A DNA stretch of 64,000 bases, taken from assembly GCF_003014485.1 (NCBI RefSeq), contig NZ_PYGA01000003.1, positions 248,001 through 312,000 of the forward strand, given 5' to 3'. This document shows, piece by piece, positions 43,156 through 51,007 of this stretch. This stretch comes from Murinocardiopsis flavida (lineage in GTDB: Bacteria > Actinomycetota > Actinomycetes > Streptosporangiales > Streptosporangiaceae). A model generated the notes under the pieces. It was not told the DNA's origin and ran no database searches. It saw only the letters and a program-made list of their open reading frames with translations. The position numbers were made by a program, and so were the translations under genes. Numbering within the stretch: position 1 is the stretch's first letter; the number at the start of each line of letters is the position of its first letter.

Positions 43156-43283
43156 CAGGGCGGCTTCGGGTCCCGAGGGCCGGGAGCGTGCGCGCCCGCG
43201 CCGGGGTGCCGGTCCCGGCGGGTGCGGCCGTGAGGAGAATGGGGTGGTCCACCGGTCCAGTGGAAAGCAGGAGAGCACCGACG

Positions 43284-44111
43284 TTGTCCCACGACCACCC
43301 TGTTCCCGCCCCCGGAGCCCCCGAGCTGCGGGCCGACTGCGGCAGCTGCTTCGGGCTGTGCTGCGTCGCGCTGCCCTTCGCCGCCTCGGCGGACTTCGCC
43401 GTCGACAAGGACACCGGGCGGCCGTGCGGGAACCTCACCGACGGCTTCGGCTGCGGCATCCACGCGCGGCTGCGCGAGGAGGGGTTCCGCGGCTGCGCGG
43501 TGTTCGACTGCTTCGGCGCCGGGCAGCGCGTCTCGCAGGTCACCTTCCACGGGACGGACTGGCGCGGCGCCCCCGGCACCGCAGGGCGGATGTTCGCGGT
43601 GTTCCCGCTCATGCGGCAGCTCCACGAGCTCCTCTACTACCTCGCCGAGGCGCTGGAGCTGCCGCAGGCGCGCCCTGTCCACGGGGAGCTCCGCAGCGCC
43701 TTCGCCCGCATCGACGGCATCGCCAGGGGGAGCGCCGACGACGTCGCCGATGCGGCCGTCGCCGCGGAGCGGGCGGACGTCAACGTCCTGCTGCTGCGCA
43801 GCAGCGAACTCGCCCGCGCCGGGGTGCCGGGCCGCAAACGCGACCACCGGGGCGCCGACCTGCTCGGCGCCCGCCTGCGCAGGGCCGATCTGCGCGGCGC
43901 GAACCTGCGCGGCGCGCTGCTCATCGCCGCCGACCTGACGGGTGCCGACCTCAGGTCGGCCGACCTGATCGGTGCCGACCTCCGCGACGCCGATCTGAGC
44001 GGCGCCGACCTCACCGCGAGCATGTTCCTCACCCAGTCCCAGGTCAACGCCGCGAAGGGCGACGCCGCGACGCGGCTGCCGCCCGCGCTCGCCCGCCCCG
44101 CGCACTGGTAG
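43284..44111 (+). CDS. Cys-cluster (YkgJ-like) plus pentapeptide-repeat protein
   Basis: Protein of 275 aa with two parts. The N-terminal 75 residues carry a Cys-rich cluster, CGSCFGLCCVALPF, then RPCGN, FGCGIH, RGCAVFDCFGAGQ, resembling YkgJ-type Zn/Fe-S binding proteins. The C-terminal part (about 195-250) is a right-handed pentapeptide-repeat helix: GADLLGARLRRADLRGANLR, GADLRSADLIGADLRDADLS. Start TTG 43284 with AGGAGAG eight bases before. It sits between the two permease genes of an ABC operon. Function unknown; the fold can mimic DNA, and the Cys cluster could bind metal. Confidence 0.85.
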   Translation: MSHDHPVPAPGAPELRADCGSCFGLCCVALPFAASADFAVDKDTGRPCGNLTDGFGCGIHARLREEGFRGCAVFDCFGAGQRVSQVTFHGTDWRGAPGTAGRMFAVFPLMRQLHELLYYLAEALELPQARPVHGELRSAFARIDGIARGSADDVADAAVAAERADVNVLLLRSSELARAGVPGRKRDHRGADLLGARLRRADLRGANLRGALLIAADLTGADLRSADLIGADLRDADLSGADLTASMFLTQSQVNAAKGDAATRLPPALARPAHW

Positions 44112-44220
44112 CGCGGCGCGGTCCCGTGCACGAGGCGGCGCCCGGCCCACGCGTAGAGTGGCGCTCGCCGTACCGGTGGCCGCGGGCCGGTGTGCCGAAC
44201 AGAGGAGGTCGCCGGCGCCG

Positions 44221-45138
44221 ATGGTCGGACGCGAACCGCCGCGCCAACGGGGCACCGCCGCCGCAACGGTGCGCGGCGGCCCCCGCGGGCTGCTCGCGGT
44301 GCGCCTGCCCGCGGCAGGGCGCGCGGGCGGTGCCGCCATCGCGGCGGCATGCGCGGCGCTCGCGCTCATGGCGGCGGCCGCGCTGCTCGCGCCGTGGCTC
44401 ACGGCGCACGACCCCGTTGCGACCGACACCAGTGCGGTGTCCCTGCCGCCGGGGACGCCGGGGCACCCGCTCGGCACCGACGCGCTGGGCCGCGACCTCG
44501 CGGCGCGGATGCTCTTCGGTGCGCGGTCCTCGCTGCTGGTCGGGGTCGTCGCGGGCGCGGCGACGGTCGTGCTGGGGACCCTCCTCGGCGGGCTGGCCGC
44601 CGTCGCGCCGCGTCCCGTCGACGCCCTCATCACCCGCACGGCCGACGCCCTCCTCGCCCTCCCGCTCGTGCTGGTCGCCATGGCGATCGCCGCCGTGGCG
44701 GGGTCGTCCTTCGGCACGGTGGTCGCCGCGATCGCCGCAACGGCGTGGATGCCCGTCGCCCTCATCGCCAGGGCGGAGGTCGGGGCGCTGCGCGAGCGCC
44801 CGTTCGTGCGCGCGGCCCGCGGACTGGGGCTCTCCCGTACCCGGGTCCTCACCCGGCACCTCTTGCCGGGCGCGCTGCCGCCCATCGCCGCGATCGCGGC
44901 GTTCGAGGTCGGCCACGCGGTCCTCACCGAGTCGACGCTGAGCTTCCTCGGCATCGGGGTCCCGGCGAACCGGCCGAGTTGGGGCGGGCTGCTCGCCGAC
45001 GCCCGCTCGCAGATGCTGAGCGGGCAGTGGTACGCCGTCGCGGTCCCCGCCGCGGCGATCGTCGCGGCCATCATCGCCGTCAACGTGCTCGCCACCGCGT
45101 TCGACCGGCACGCGGCCGCGGCCGGCCGGACGTGGTGA
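44221..45138 (+). CDS. ABC transporter permease (DppC/NikC type)
   Basis: Second permease, 305 aa, six helices. Diagnostic LGTDALGRDLAARMLFGARSSLLVG, and the EAA loop VRAARGLGLSRTRVLTRHLLPG. C-terminal STLSFLGIGVPANRPSWGGLL is typical. ATG 44221 has GAGGAGG twelve bases before it; an upstream in-frame GTG (44158) has no such signal. Overlaps the next gene in GTGA. Confidence 0.9.
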   Translation: MVGREPPRQRGTAAATVRGGPRGLLAVRLPAAGRAGGAAIAAACAALALMAAAALLAPWLTAHDPVATDTSAVSLPPGTPGHPLGTDALGRDLAARMLFGARSSLLVGVVAGAATVVLGTLLGGLAAVAPRPVDALITRTADALLALPLVLVAMAIAAVAGSSFGTVVAAIAATAWMPVALIARAEVGALRERPFVRAARGLGLSRTRVLTRHLLPGALPPIAAIAAFEVGHAVLTESTLSFLGIGVPANRPSWGGLLADARSQMLSGQWYAVAVPAAAIVAAIIAVNVLATAFDRHAAAAGRTW

Positions 45139-45959
45139 GCCGCCGCGCGGCGCCGGGGGCGCCACTGCTGCGGGTCGGCGGCCTGGTGGTCGAGGCCGCC
45201 ACGGGCGGCGGAGCCGTCCGGCGTATCGTCGACGGACTCGACCTCGACCTCCACCCTGGCGAGGTCACGGCCCTGGTCGGGCGCAGCGGCAGCGGCAAGA
45301 CCCTGACCGCGCGCAGCCTGATCGGCTTGGCGCCGCGCGGGGTGCTGGCGCGCGGCAGCGCCCTCCTCGACACCGGCGACGGCGCCCCGGTGGACCTGCT
45401 GGCGCTCTCGCGGCGGCGGCTGCGCGCGGTGCGGGGCGCCCGTGTCGGCGCCGTCTTCCAGGAGGCGCAGGCCGGGCTGAACCCGACGGTGCGGGTCGGC
45501 GGCCACTTCACCGAGACCTTGGCGGCGCACGGTGTGCCGCGGTCCGAGCGCAGGGCCGCCGGTGCCGCGGCGCTGGCCCGTGTCGGCCTGGTTCCGTCCA
45601 CAGGGCTGTGGACGGCCTACCCGTTCGAACTGTCGGGCGGGCAGGCGCAGCGCGTCGCCATCGCGCTGGCGACGGTGCTCGCGCCGCGCCTGCTGATCGC
45701 CGACGAGATCACCTCGGCGCTCGACGCGGTGACCCGCGCCGAGGTCCTCGACCTGCTGCGCGGGCAAACGGTCGCCGCCGGGTGCGCGCTGCTGCTCGTC
45801 ACCCACGACCTGGACGTGGCGGGACGCTGGGCCGACCGCATCGCCGTGCTCGACGGCGGCCGGATCGTCGAGCACGGCCGCGCCGCCGCGCTGCTCGCCG
45901 CGCCGGCCCACCCGTTCACCCGCGCCCTGGTCGGCGGCGACGAGGGGGCCGGGGCATGA
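45135..45959 (+). CDS. ABC transporter ATPase (DppD/NikD type)
   Basis: ATPase of 274 aa. Walker A VGRSGSGKTLTARSLIG, Q-loop VFQEAQAGLNPT, signature ELSGGQAQRVAIALATV, Walker B LLIADEITSALDAV, H-loop LLVTHDLDVAGRW. The C-terminus AAPAHPFTRALVGG is the Opp/Dpp tail, without the Cys motif of Fe-S-binding OppD proteins. GTGA overlap in and ATGA overlap out indicate coupled translation. Confidence 0.92.
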   Translation: MSRRAAPGAPLLRVGGLVVEAATGGGAVRRIVDGLDLDLHPGEVTALVGRSGSGKTLTARSLIGLAPRGVLARGSALLDTGDGAPVDLLALSRRRLRAVRGARVGAVFQEAQAGLNPTVRVGGHFTETLAAHGVPRSERRAAGAAALARVGLVPSTGLWTAYPFELSGGQAQRVAIALATVLAPRLLIADEITSALDAVTRAEVLDLLRGQTVAAGCALLLVTHDLDVAGRWADRIAVLDGGRIVEHGRAAALLAAPAHPFTRALVGGDEGAGA

Positions 45960-46747
45960 GCGCGGGCCGCACGCGGAACGGCGCGCCGCTGCTGTCGTGC
46001 AGCGGGGTGGAACGCACCCTGGGCGCCGGGCGGCGGCGCACAGCGGCGCTGCGAGGGGTCGGCCTCGCCATCGGCGCGGGGGAGGCCGTCGCCGTCGTGG
46101 GGCGCAGCGGCGCGGGCAAGTCGACCCTCGTCGGCGTGCTCGCCGCGCTCGACCGCCCGGACCGGGGGACCGTCCTGCTCGACGGCACCGACGTGTGGGC
46201 GGCACCCGAACGGCGGCGCCGGGAGCTGCGGCGCCGTGTGGGGTGGGTCCCGCAGGACGCCCTCAGCTCGTTCGATCCGCGCTTCACCGCCGGCGAGGTG
46301 GTCGCCGAGGCGCTCCCCGGGGCCCCGCGCGGGTTCCGCGGCGCCCGGAGCGGCGGGGCCGCCGTCGCCGCGGCGGTGGCCGAGCTGTTCGAGCGCGTCG
46401 GCCTGGACCCGGGGCTGGCGCCGCGGCGGCCGGTGACCCTCTCCGGCGGGGAGCGCCAGCGGGTCGCGATCGCCAGGGCGCTGGCGGTGCGCCCGGCGGT
46501 GCTGCTCGCCGACGAGGCCACCAGCGGCTTGGACACCCTCGCCGCGCGGCGGGTCCTGGACGCCCTGGAGGCGGCGACGGGGGAGGGCCGCGCCCTTGTC
46601 GTGGTGACCCACGACCTCCGGGTCGCCCACCGCCTCGCCCGCCGGATCGTGGTCATGGACGAGGGGCGCATTGTGGAGGACGTCGCCGCCGACACCGCGG
46701 GGGCCGTGGGCCCGCACCTCGACCGGCTGCGGCGGGCCACACCCTGA
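45956..46747 (+). CDS. ABC transporter ATPase (DppF/NikE type)
   Basis: Last gene of the transporter operon, 263 aa. Walker A VGRSGAGKSTLVGVLAAL, Q-loop VPQDALSSFDPRF, signature LSGGERQRVAIARALA, Walker B VLLADEATSGLDTL, H-loop VVVTHDLRVAHRL. Shorter than DppF and lacking the oligopeptide-transporter C-terminal extension, more like NikE. Starts in an ATGA overlap. Confidence 0.92.
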   Translation: MSAGRTRNGAPLLSCSGVERTLGAGRRRTAALRGVGLAIGAGEAVAVVGRSGAGKSTLVGVLAALDRPDRGTVLLDGTDVWAAPERRRRELRRRVGWVPQDALSSFDPRFTAGEVVAEALPGAPRGFRGARSGGAAVAAAVAELFERVGLDPGLAPRRPVTLSGGERQRVAIARALAVRPAVLLADEATSGLDTLAARRVLDALEAATGEGRALVVVTHDLRVAHRLARRIVVMDEGRIVEDVAADTAGAVGPHLDRLRRATP

Positions 46748-46842
46748 ACCCCGCTCCGGCAACCGGCGGCCCCGCCGCCGCGTCGGAGGAGGTGCCCCCG
46801 CCGCGCGGCCTTGGCCTGGTGCAGAGATGCAGAGAGGGGAGG

Positions 46843-46965
46843 GTCGTGGCCCTGACGTCATGCCGGAGGTGACGGGCGAGAGCGTCCTTTTCCCAGCGGA
46901 CCTGGGCAAGGCTAACCGGCAGCCTAGGCACCGTTCCCTCGGGTCAAGGGTGCTCTTGCCTCCGG
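46843..46965 (+). ncRNA. Putative structured RNA element, copy A
   Basis: Shares a core, AGCGGACCTGGGCAAGG (46895-46911), and flanking sequence with 63349-63434. Stem: CCGGAGG (46863-46869) with CCTCCGG (46959-46965), a 7-nt one-sided bulge, then CGAGAGCGTCC (46877-46887) with GGGTGCTCTTG (46948-46958), including three G-T pairs valid only on the + strand. The loop holds the conserved core plus about 37 extra nt relative to copy B. It lies 96 bp past the ABC operon stop. Not assigned to a known family. Confidence 0.5.
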
Positions 46966-47005
46966 GCGGCCTCTACGTGGGGCGCTCTTGCCCCCGGGCG
47001 GCCTC
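46952..47005. repeat. Duplicated 22-bp 3' arm of the structured element
   Basis: GCTCTTGCCTCCGGGCGGCC with trailing TC at 46952-46973 recurs with one change (T to C) at 46984-47005. The second copy could compete with the first for pairing to the 5' arm. Confidence 0.7.
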
Positions 47006-47043
47006 GCTTCCGGACGCCGGGGCCCGGATTCCTGTGCACGCTC

Positions 47044-47064
47044 CGCGCCGTGCAGCACGGCGCG
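47044..47064. other. Short perfect inverted repeat
   Basis: CGCGCCGTGC-A-GCACGGCGCG, a 10-bp arm palindrome with one central base, in the 465-bp gene-free stretch between the ABC operon and bldC. Role unknown. Confidence 0.5.
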
Positions 47065-47121
47065 ACGCTCGAGATCGCGCCGGCGGAGGGGTGAGGGCAC
47101 CGCACCGGGCCGTGAACGCCC

Positions 47122-47151
47122 CGAGGGCGGGTCGCCGTCGACCCGCCCTCG
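47122..47151. terminator. 13-bp perfect stem between convergent units
   Basis: CGAGGGCGGGTCG (47122-47134), loop CCGT, CGACCCGCCCTCG (47139-47151), followed on the + strand by TGCTATTT. Likely terminator for bldC (leftward) and/or the rightward transcript containing the structured element. Confidence 0.7.
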
Positions 47152-47212
47152 TGCTATTTGACGGCGGGTCGCCCCGCTCGATCCCCCCGGAGAAAAGCAC
47201 CGGCCGGGGAGG

Positions 47213-47416
47213 CTACTCCGAACGCTGGGCGGGGATCCCTGCCAGTAGCGCGCGGACTTCCGTCTCGCGGTAGCGGCGGTGGCCGCCGAGAGTCCGGATC
47301 GAGGTCAGTTTGCCCGCTTTCGCCCAGCGAGTGACGGTCTTGGGGTCCACGCGGAACATGGTGGCAACCTCGGCAGGGGTCAACAGTGGCTCCGCCTCGG
47401 GCGTGCGAGTTGACAT
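47213..47416 (-). CDS. bldC: Developmental transcriptional regulator BldC
   Basis: MerR-like single-domain DNA-binding protein of 67 aa, nearly the full length of Streptomyces BldC. The HTH spans LLTPAEVATMFRVDPKTVTRW and the wing AKAGKLTSIRTLGGHRRYRE; ALLAGIPAQRSE ends the protein. BldC delays the onset of development by binding cooperatively to direct repeats. ATG 47416 follows GGAGGAGAGG. A long AT-richer upstream region with several inverted repeats suggests complex control. Gene order around it matches Streptomyces. Confidence 0.95.
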   Translation of the reverse strand: MSTRTPEAEPLLTPAEVATMFRVDPKTVTRWAKAGKLTSIRTLGGHRRYRETEVRALLAGIPAQRSE

Positions 47417-48098
47417 GTGTACGGCCTCTCCTCCTGGATCTGTGTGCCGATCCGTAAGCCTTATCCTGGGACTTCTCCCGGATGTCCAATATTGCCCTCG
47501 TAGGTCTATATTGGCATCACCCGAGGTGATTGTGCGACCACTCAAAGCCACTTTGTTGCGTAGGAGGTCCCAAAGTCGCTCATGCAGTGCGTCACGCTGA
47601 GTGATTCTAGCGACACGTTTAGTGGCATGTGGCGTATTCGGTCAAAACTTCGTCCTCCGGCCCTGTTTTTCTCGATCCGGCGAACCGAAAGTGCTATGAG
47701 GGGTGCGCCTGAAAATGGCGTTCGCCCGATTCGCTCCCCCGGCTGGTACGGCGTCGACCAGCGCGTTCGCGGCTCCGTGCGGTGACCCCGATGTCACCCG
47801 CCGGATCGGCCGTCTTTTCTTGCGCGACACGCACACCCCCGGCGCGGCGCGGGTTTCCGGTTACACAGCGTGCGCTGCGTGGCCGGACGAATACAGTCTA
47901 TGTCGGTATCTATCAGCTGTTATGCCCAATTTCGGTAAAGTTGATGTCAGTCGGGACGCCCATCGGCCGTCCCGTCGCAGGTACGCACAGCGAACGCCCA
48001 AGTACTCTCGGTCGGAATGTGATATGTGACACTCTCACGTCGAGGGTCGGGCGGAACGCGCCGAACCGGGACGAGTCGCCTTGGCCCGACCTTGACCG
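47417..48098. promoter_or_regulatory. Long gene-free region upstream of bldC
   Basis: About 680 bp with clearly lower GC than the window average. Near bldC it holds two inverted repeats, CCAATAT/ATATTGG (47486-47514) and ATCACC-CGA-GGTGAT (47516-47530), probable regulatory sites for the bldC promoter. Short open frames here lack ribosome-binding sites and normal codon bias. Nothing else recognised. Confidence 0.5.
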
Positions 48099-49073
48099 TC
48101 AGTTGGCGCGTTCGAGGGCCTGAGCCGACCTCCACCGGTGCCGCAGCCGCCGGAGCATCGCCAGCACGACCTCGTCCTGCCCGCTCTCCACAGCGCGGAT
48201 GGCGGCCGCGAGCTCCGCCGCGGAATGGTCGGTGCCGAGCTCGTCGTCGCCGAACAGCCGCACCAGGCCGCCGTAGTCGAGCTCCAGCAGGGCGCGCGGG
48301 TGCGCCACCGTCGCCAGCCAGTCCTCCAGCCGGGTGAGGCCGGGCAGCAGCGAGACCTCGTCGGTGCCCCGCCGCATCGCCGCCGCCGCGTGCTCCAGCC
48401 GGCGGCGGGCACCCGCCGCGTCGGTGACGTAGAGCAGTACGCGGGTCGCCGCCGGGCTCGGCTCGTCGAGCTCGTAGTGGACCCCGCCGGGGGGCCGCGC
48501 GGTCCGCACGTCGTCGGGCACCCGGTCCGGGTCACCGGCCGAAGCGGGCGGCGACCCGGGCCGGTGCGGCCGCCCGGAGCGCAGGACCAGGCAGCGCTCC
48601 CGCTCGGCGAACGGCGCGAACCAGGCGAGCGGGATGCGCCAGTTGCTGCTCAGCGTCTGCGGATGCGGGCTGCCGCCCTGCTCGCACCACCCCCGGAAGT
48701 CGGCGTCGACCGACGCCGCGACATGGTCGGGCAGGTACGCGGACCGCAGCCGCGCGGAGGTCGCCCGGTGGAAGTCGCGGAACGCCAGCCACGAGCGGAG
48801 CCGGGTCTGCCACGGGCAGATGAAGAGCTCCGACCCTGATCGGCGGACGTAGGCGTGCCGGCTCTCCTCGTGGGGCGCCGCGACGGGCGGGGTGGCGACC
48901 AGCCGCCGCAGGCTCTCGGCGTGCTCGGCCGCCATCGTGTGGACGCGTCTGGGGCGGTGCGGGGAGTCGGCGTAGTGCGCCCAGTAGGCGCGGTCGGTGC
49001 TGGAGAAGGCGTCGAGGGGAAGGTACACGCGGAGGTAGGCGGTGTAGGGCAGCACCCGGAAATCGTTCCACAC
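48099..49073 (-). CDS. Conserved hypothetical protein of the bldC-purM locus
   Basis: Soluble protein of 324 aa without a recognised domain. It starts VWNDFRVLPYTAYLRVYLPL, has several Trp/Arg-rich segments (SELFICPWQTRLRSWLAFRD, SSNWRIPLAWFAPFAERERC) and a helical C-terminal half with LARLxx-type Glu/Arg/Ala helices (SLLPGLTRLEDWLATV, AIRAVESGQDEVVLAMLRRL). A protein of this sort lies beside bldC in Streptomyces as I recall, so it is likely an actinobacterial core gene. GTG 49073 is a best guess for the start. Confidence 0.7.
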   Translation of the reverse strand: MWNDFRVLPYTAYLRVYLPLDAFSSTDRAYWAHYADSPHRPRRVHTMAAEHAESLRRLVATPPVAAPHEESRHAYVRRSGSELFICPWQTRLRSWLAFRDFHRATSARLRSAYLPDHVAASVDADFRGWCEQGGSPHPQTLSSNWRIPLAWFAPFAERERCLVLRSGRPHRPGSPPASAGDPDRVPDDVRTARPPGGVHYELDEPSPAATRVLLYVTDAAGARRRLEHAAAAMRRGTDEVSLLPGLTRLEDWLATVAHPRALLELDYGGLVRLFGDDELGTDHSAAELAAAIRAVESGQDEVVLAMLRRLRHRWRSAQALERAN

Positions 49074-49186
49074 GCGGCGTGCACACGGGAGCCGATCGGG
49101 TGAGCGGAACCGGCCGCCGGCGGGGCCGGGCCGATCAGGCGCCGTCCGCCGCGCCGGGCGGCGTAGGCAGGTCGGTTCCAAACCAG

Positions 49187-49204
49187 GTACGGTTGTATCC
49201 GTAC
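49187..49204. promoter_or_regulatory. Inverted repeat upstream of DUF3073
   Basis: GTACGG-TTGTAT-CCGTAC, perfect 6-bp arms with a 6-bp spacer, about 108 bp before the DUF3073 start and 114 bp before the divergent gene start. A second inverted repeat, GGGTTTT-C-AAAACCC (49275-49289), lies in the DUF3073 leader. Probable operator or promoter elements. Confidence 0.45.
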
Positions 49205-49311
49205 GTAAGCTGGCGCCTGTCGTCAGTGCGGTGGCGGCCGTCAGCCCGGCATTGCGGTTTTTGCTAGTGATCTGGGGTTTTCAAAACCCAATCGTTGAGG
49301 GGGTCGAGCCA

Positions 49312-49569
49312 ATGGGGCGCGGCCGAGCCAAGGCCAAGCAGCAGAAGGTCGCCCGGCGGTTGAAGTACAACGCCGGTGGTACCGATCTTGATTCGCTGCG
49401 GTCGGAGCTGGGTGTCGCTGAGGAGAAGCAGTCGTCGGAGCCGTCTGGGCCCACTGATGACGGCTTTGAAGACCCTTACGACACCCTGGTCGACCGATAC
49501 TCGGACTACGCGGACGAGTACGCGGGCGGCGACGAGCCGGGGGACCGCGCCGATCGCGACGGTCGGTAG
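49312..49569 (+). CDS. DUF3073 domain protein
   Basis: Small basic-then-acidic protein of 85 aa. The conserved N-terminus MGRGRAKAKQQKVARRLKYN is the DUF3073 hallmark; the rest is acidic (DPYDTLVDRYSDYADEYAGG). ATG 49312 follows GAGGGGG. Codon use has noticeably more T/A in third positions than neighbours, typical for this highly expressed or ancient small gene. Highly conserved in actinobacteria next to purM; function unknown. Confidence 0.92.
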   Translation: MGRGRAKAKQQKVARRLKYNAGGTDLDSLRSELGVAEEKQSSEPSGPTDDGFEDPYDTLVDRYSDYADEYAGGDEPGDRADRDGR

Positions 49570-49728
49570 CGGTAGGTCGTGATCCTGTGGGCCGTTCCGG
49601 GCCGACGTGCACCATGGCGGTGCGCGGCGGGCGCCGGTCGGCGCCCACGGGACACTCCGCAGTCTCCCCCACCCTGCCAAGGGTGATTCGCGCGGCCCGC
49701 TGAGCCGGGTCGGCGAGCAGCAGGCGGC

Positions 49729-49764
49729 AACGGCCGGTGCGGTCCACGGACCCCACCGGCCGTT
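49729..49764. terminator. 17-bp stem (one mismatch) between DUF3073 and purM
   Basis: AACGGCCGGTGCGGTCC (49729-49745), loop AC, GGACCCCACCGGCCGTT (49748-49764): 16 of 17 pairs match. Located between convergent genes; followed by TTTCA on the + strand. Confidence 0.7.
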
Positions 49765-49839
49765 TCACGTGCGCCGGCGCCCGCAGCCGAACGCGGGCCG
49801 CGCGGGCGGCCCCGGCGCGCGGGACCCCAGCGGGCGTTC

Positions 49840-50910
49840 TCACGCGTGCGCCCCGCTGAGCACGGCGCGCCCCGAGCCCGGAGTGACCGCGCCGGCGACC
49901 CAGGCGGTGAGACCGCGTTCGGCGAGGAAACCGACCGCGCGGTCGGCGTCGCCGCCGGCGACCACCGCCGCCATGCCGACGCCCATGTTGAAGGTCGCCT
50001 CCATGTCGGACCGCCCGATGCCGCCCTGCTCGGCGAGGTAGCCGAACACCGGCTGCGGACGCCACGTCCCGCGGTCGAGTACGGCGTCGAGGTGGTCCGG
50101 CAGCGAGCGGGCCAGGTTGGCGGCGAACCCGCCGCCCGTGATGTGCGCATAGGCGTGCACCTCGACCGCCGCGGTGAGCGCGAGGCAGTCCTTGGCGTAG
50201 ACCCGCGTGGGGGTGAGCAGTTCGGCGCCGAGCTCCACGCCCAGTTCGGGGACGTGCGAGGTGAGCGGGGTCCCCGCCCGGTCGATGATCCGCCGGACCA
50301 GGGAGAAGCCGTTGGAGTGCAACCCGGACGACGCGATCGCGACCACGGCGTCGCCCTCGCGCACGCGCTGCGGGCCGAGGACGGAATCGGCCTCGACGAC
50401 GCCGGTTCCGGCACCGGCGAGGTCGTACTCGTGCGGCCGCATTGCGCCGGGGTGCTCGGCGGTCTCGCCGCCGATGAGCGCGCACCCGGCCTGGTGGCAG
50501 CCTTCGGCGATGCCGCCGACGATGGCGGCGATGCGTTCGGGGACCACGGCCCCGCACGCGATGTAGTCGGTCATGAACAGCGGTTCGGCGCCGCTGACGA
50601 CGAGGTCGTCCACGACCATGCCGACCAGGTCGATGCCGATGGTGTCGTGCCGGTCGAGGGCCTGCGCCAGCATGATCTTGGTGCCGACCCCGTCGGTGGA
50701 GGTCGCCAGGACCGGCGCCCGGTACGCGGCGAGGTCGAGCTGGAACAGGCCGGCGAACCCGCTGGCGTCGGGGATCTGCTCCGGGCGGCGGGTGCGCGCC
50801 ACGTGGCTCTTCATCAGGTCGACGGCGCGCTCGCCCGCACCGATGTCGACCCCCGCGGCGGCGTAGGCGTCGTCCGCGGGGCGCGAATCGGTCTCGGTGT
50901 TCTCTGGCAC
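49840..50910 (-). CDS. purM: Phosphoribosylformylglycinamidine cyclo-ligase
   Basis: AIR synthetase, 356 aa, converting FGAM to AIR with ATP in purine synthesis. Landmarks: YAAAGVDIGAGERAVDLMK, LATSTDGVGTKIMLAQ, GIDLVGMVVDDLVVSGAEPL, LIGGETAEHPG, VAIASSGLHSNGFSLVRR, and AHITGGGFAANLARSLP. GTG 50910 start. It lies downstream of purF on the same strand with about 100 bp between, consistent with a purF-purM operon. Confidence 0.97.
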   Translation of the reverse strand: MPENTETDSRPADDAYAAAGVDIGAGERAVDLMKSHVARTRRPEQIPDASGFAGLFQLDLAAYRAPVLATSTDGVGTKIMLAQALDRHDTIGIDLVGMVVDDLVVSGAEPLFMTDYIACGAVVPERIAAIVGGIAEGCHQAGCALIGGETAEHPGAMRPHEYDLAGAGTGVVEADSVLGPQRVREGDAVVAIASSGLHSNGFSLVRRIIDRAGTPLTSHVPELGVELGAELLTPTRVYAKDCLALTAAVEVHAYAHITGGGFAANLARSLPDHLDAVLDRGTWRPQPVFGYLAEQGGIGRSDMEATFNMGVGMAAVVAGGDADRAVGFLAERGLTAWVAGAVTPGSGRAVLSGAHA

Positions 50911-51007
50911 GGCTGCGGATCCTCGGGTCTGGTGGGCTGACTCGGCCCGCGCGCGCGGCGGGCCCGTTGCTGGACCGGGGCACGGCGGCCCCGGGGTGCG
51001 GCCGCCG

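Noticed and set aside
47703-48029. Open frame of 108 codons upstream of bldC
   Set aside because: No ribosome-binding site, third-position GC too low, and no domain; overlaps a regulatory-looking region.
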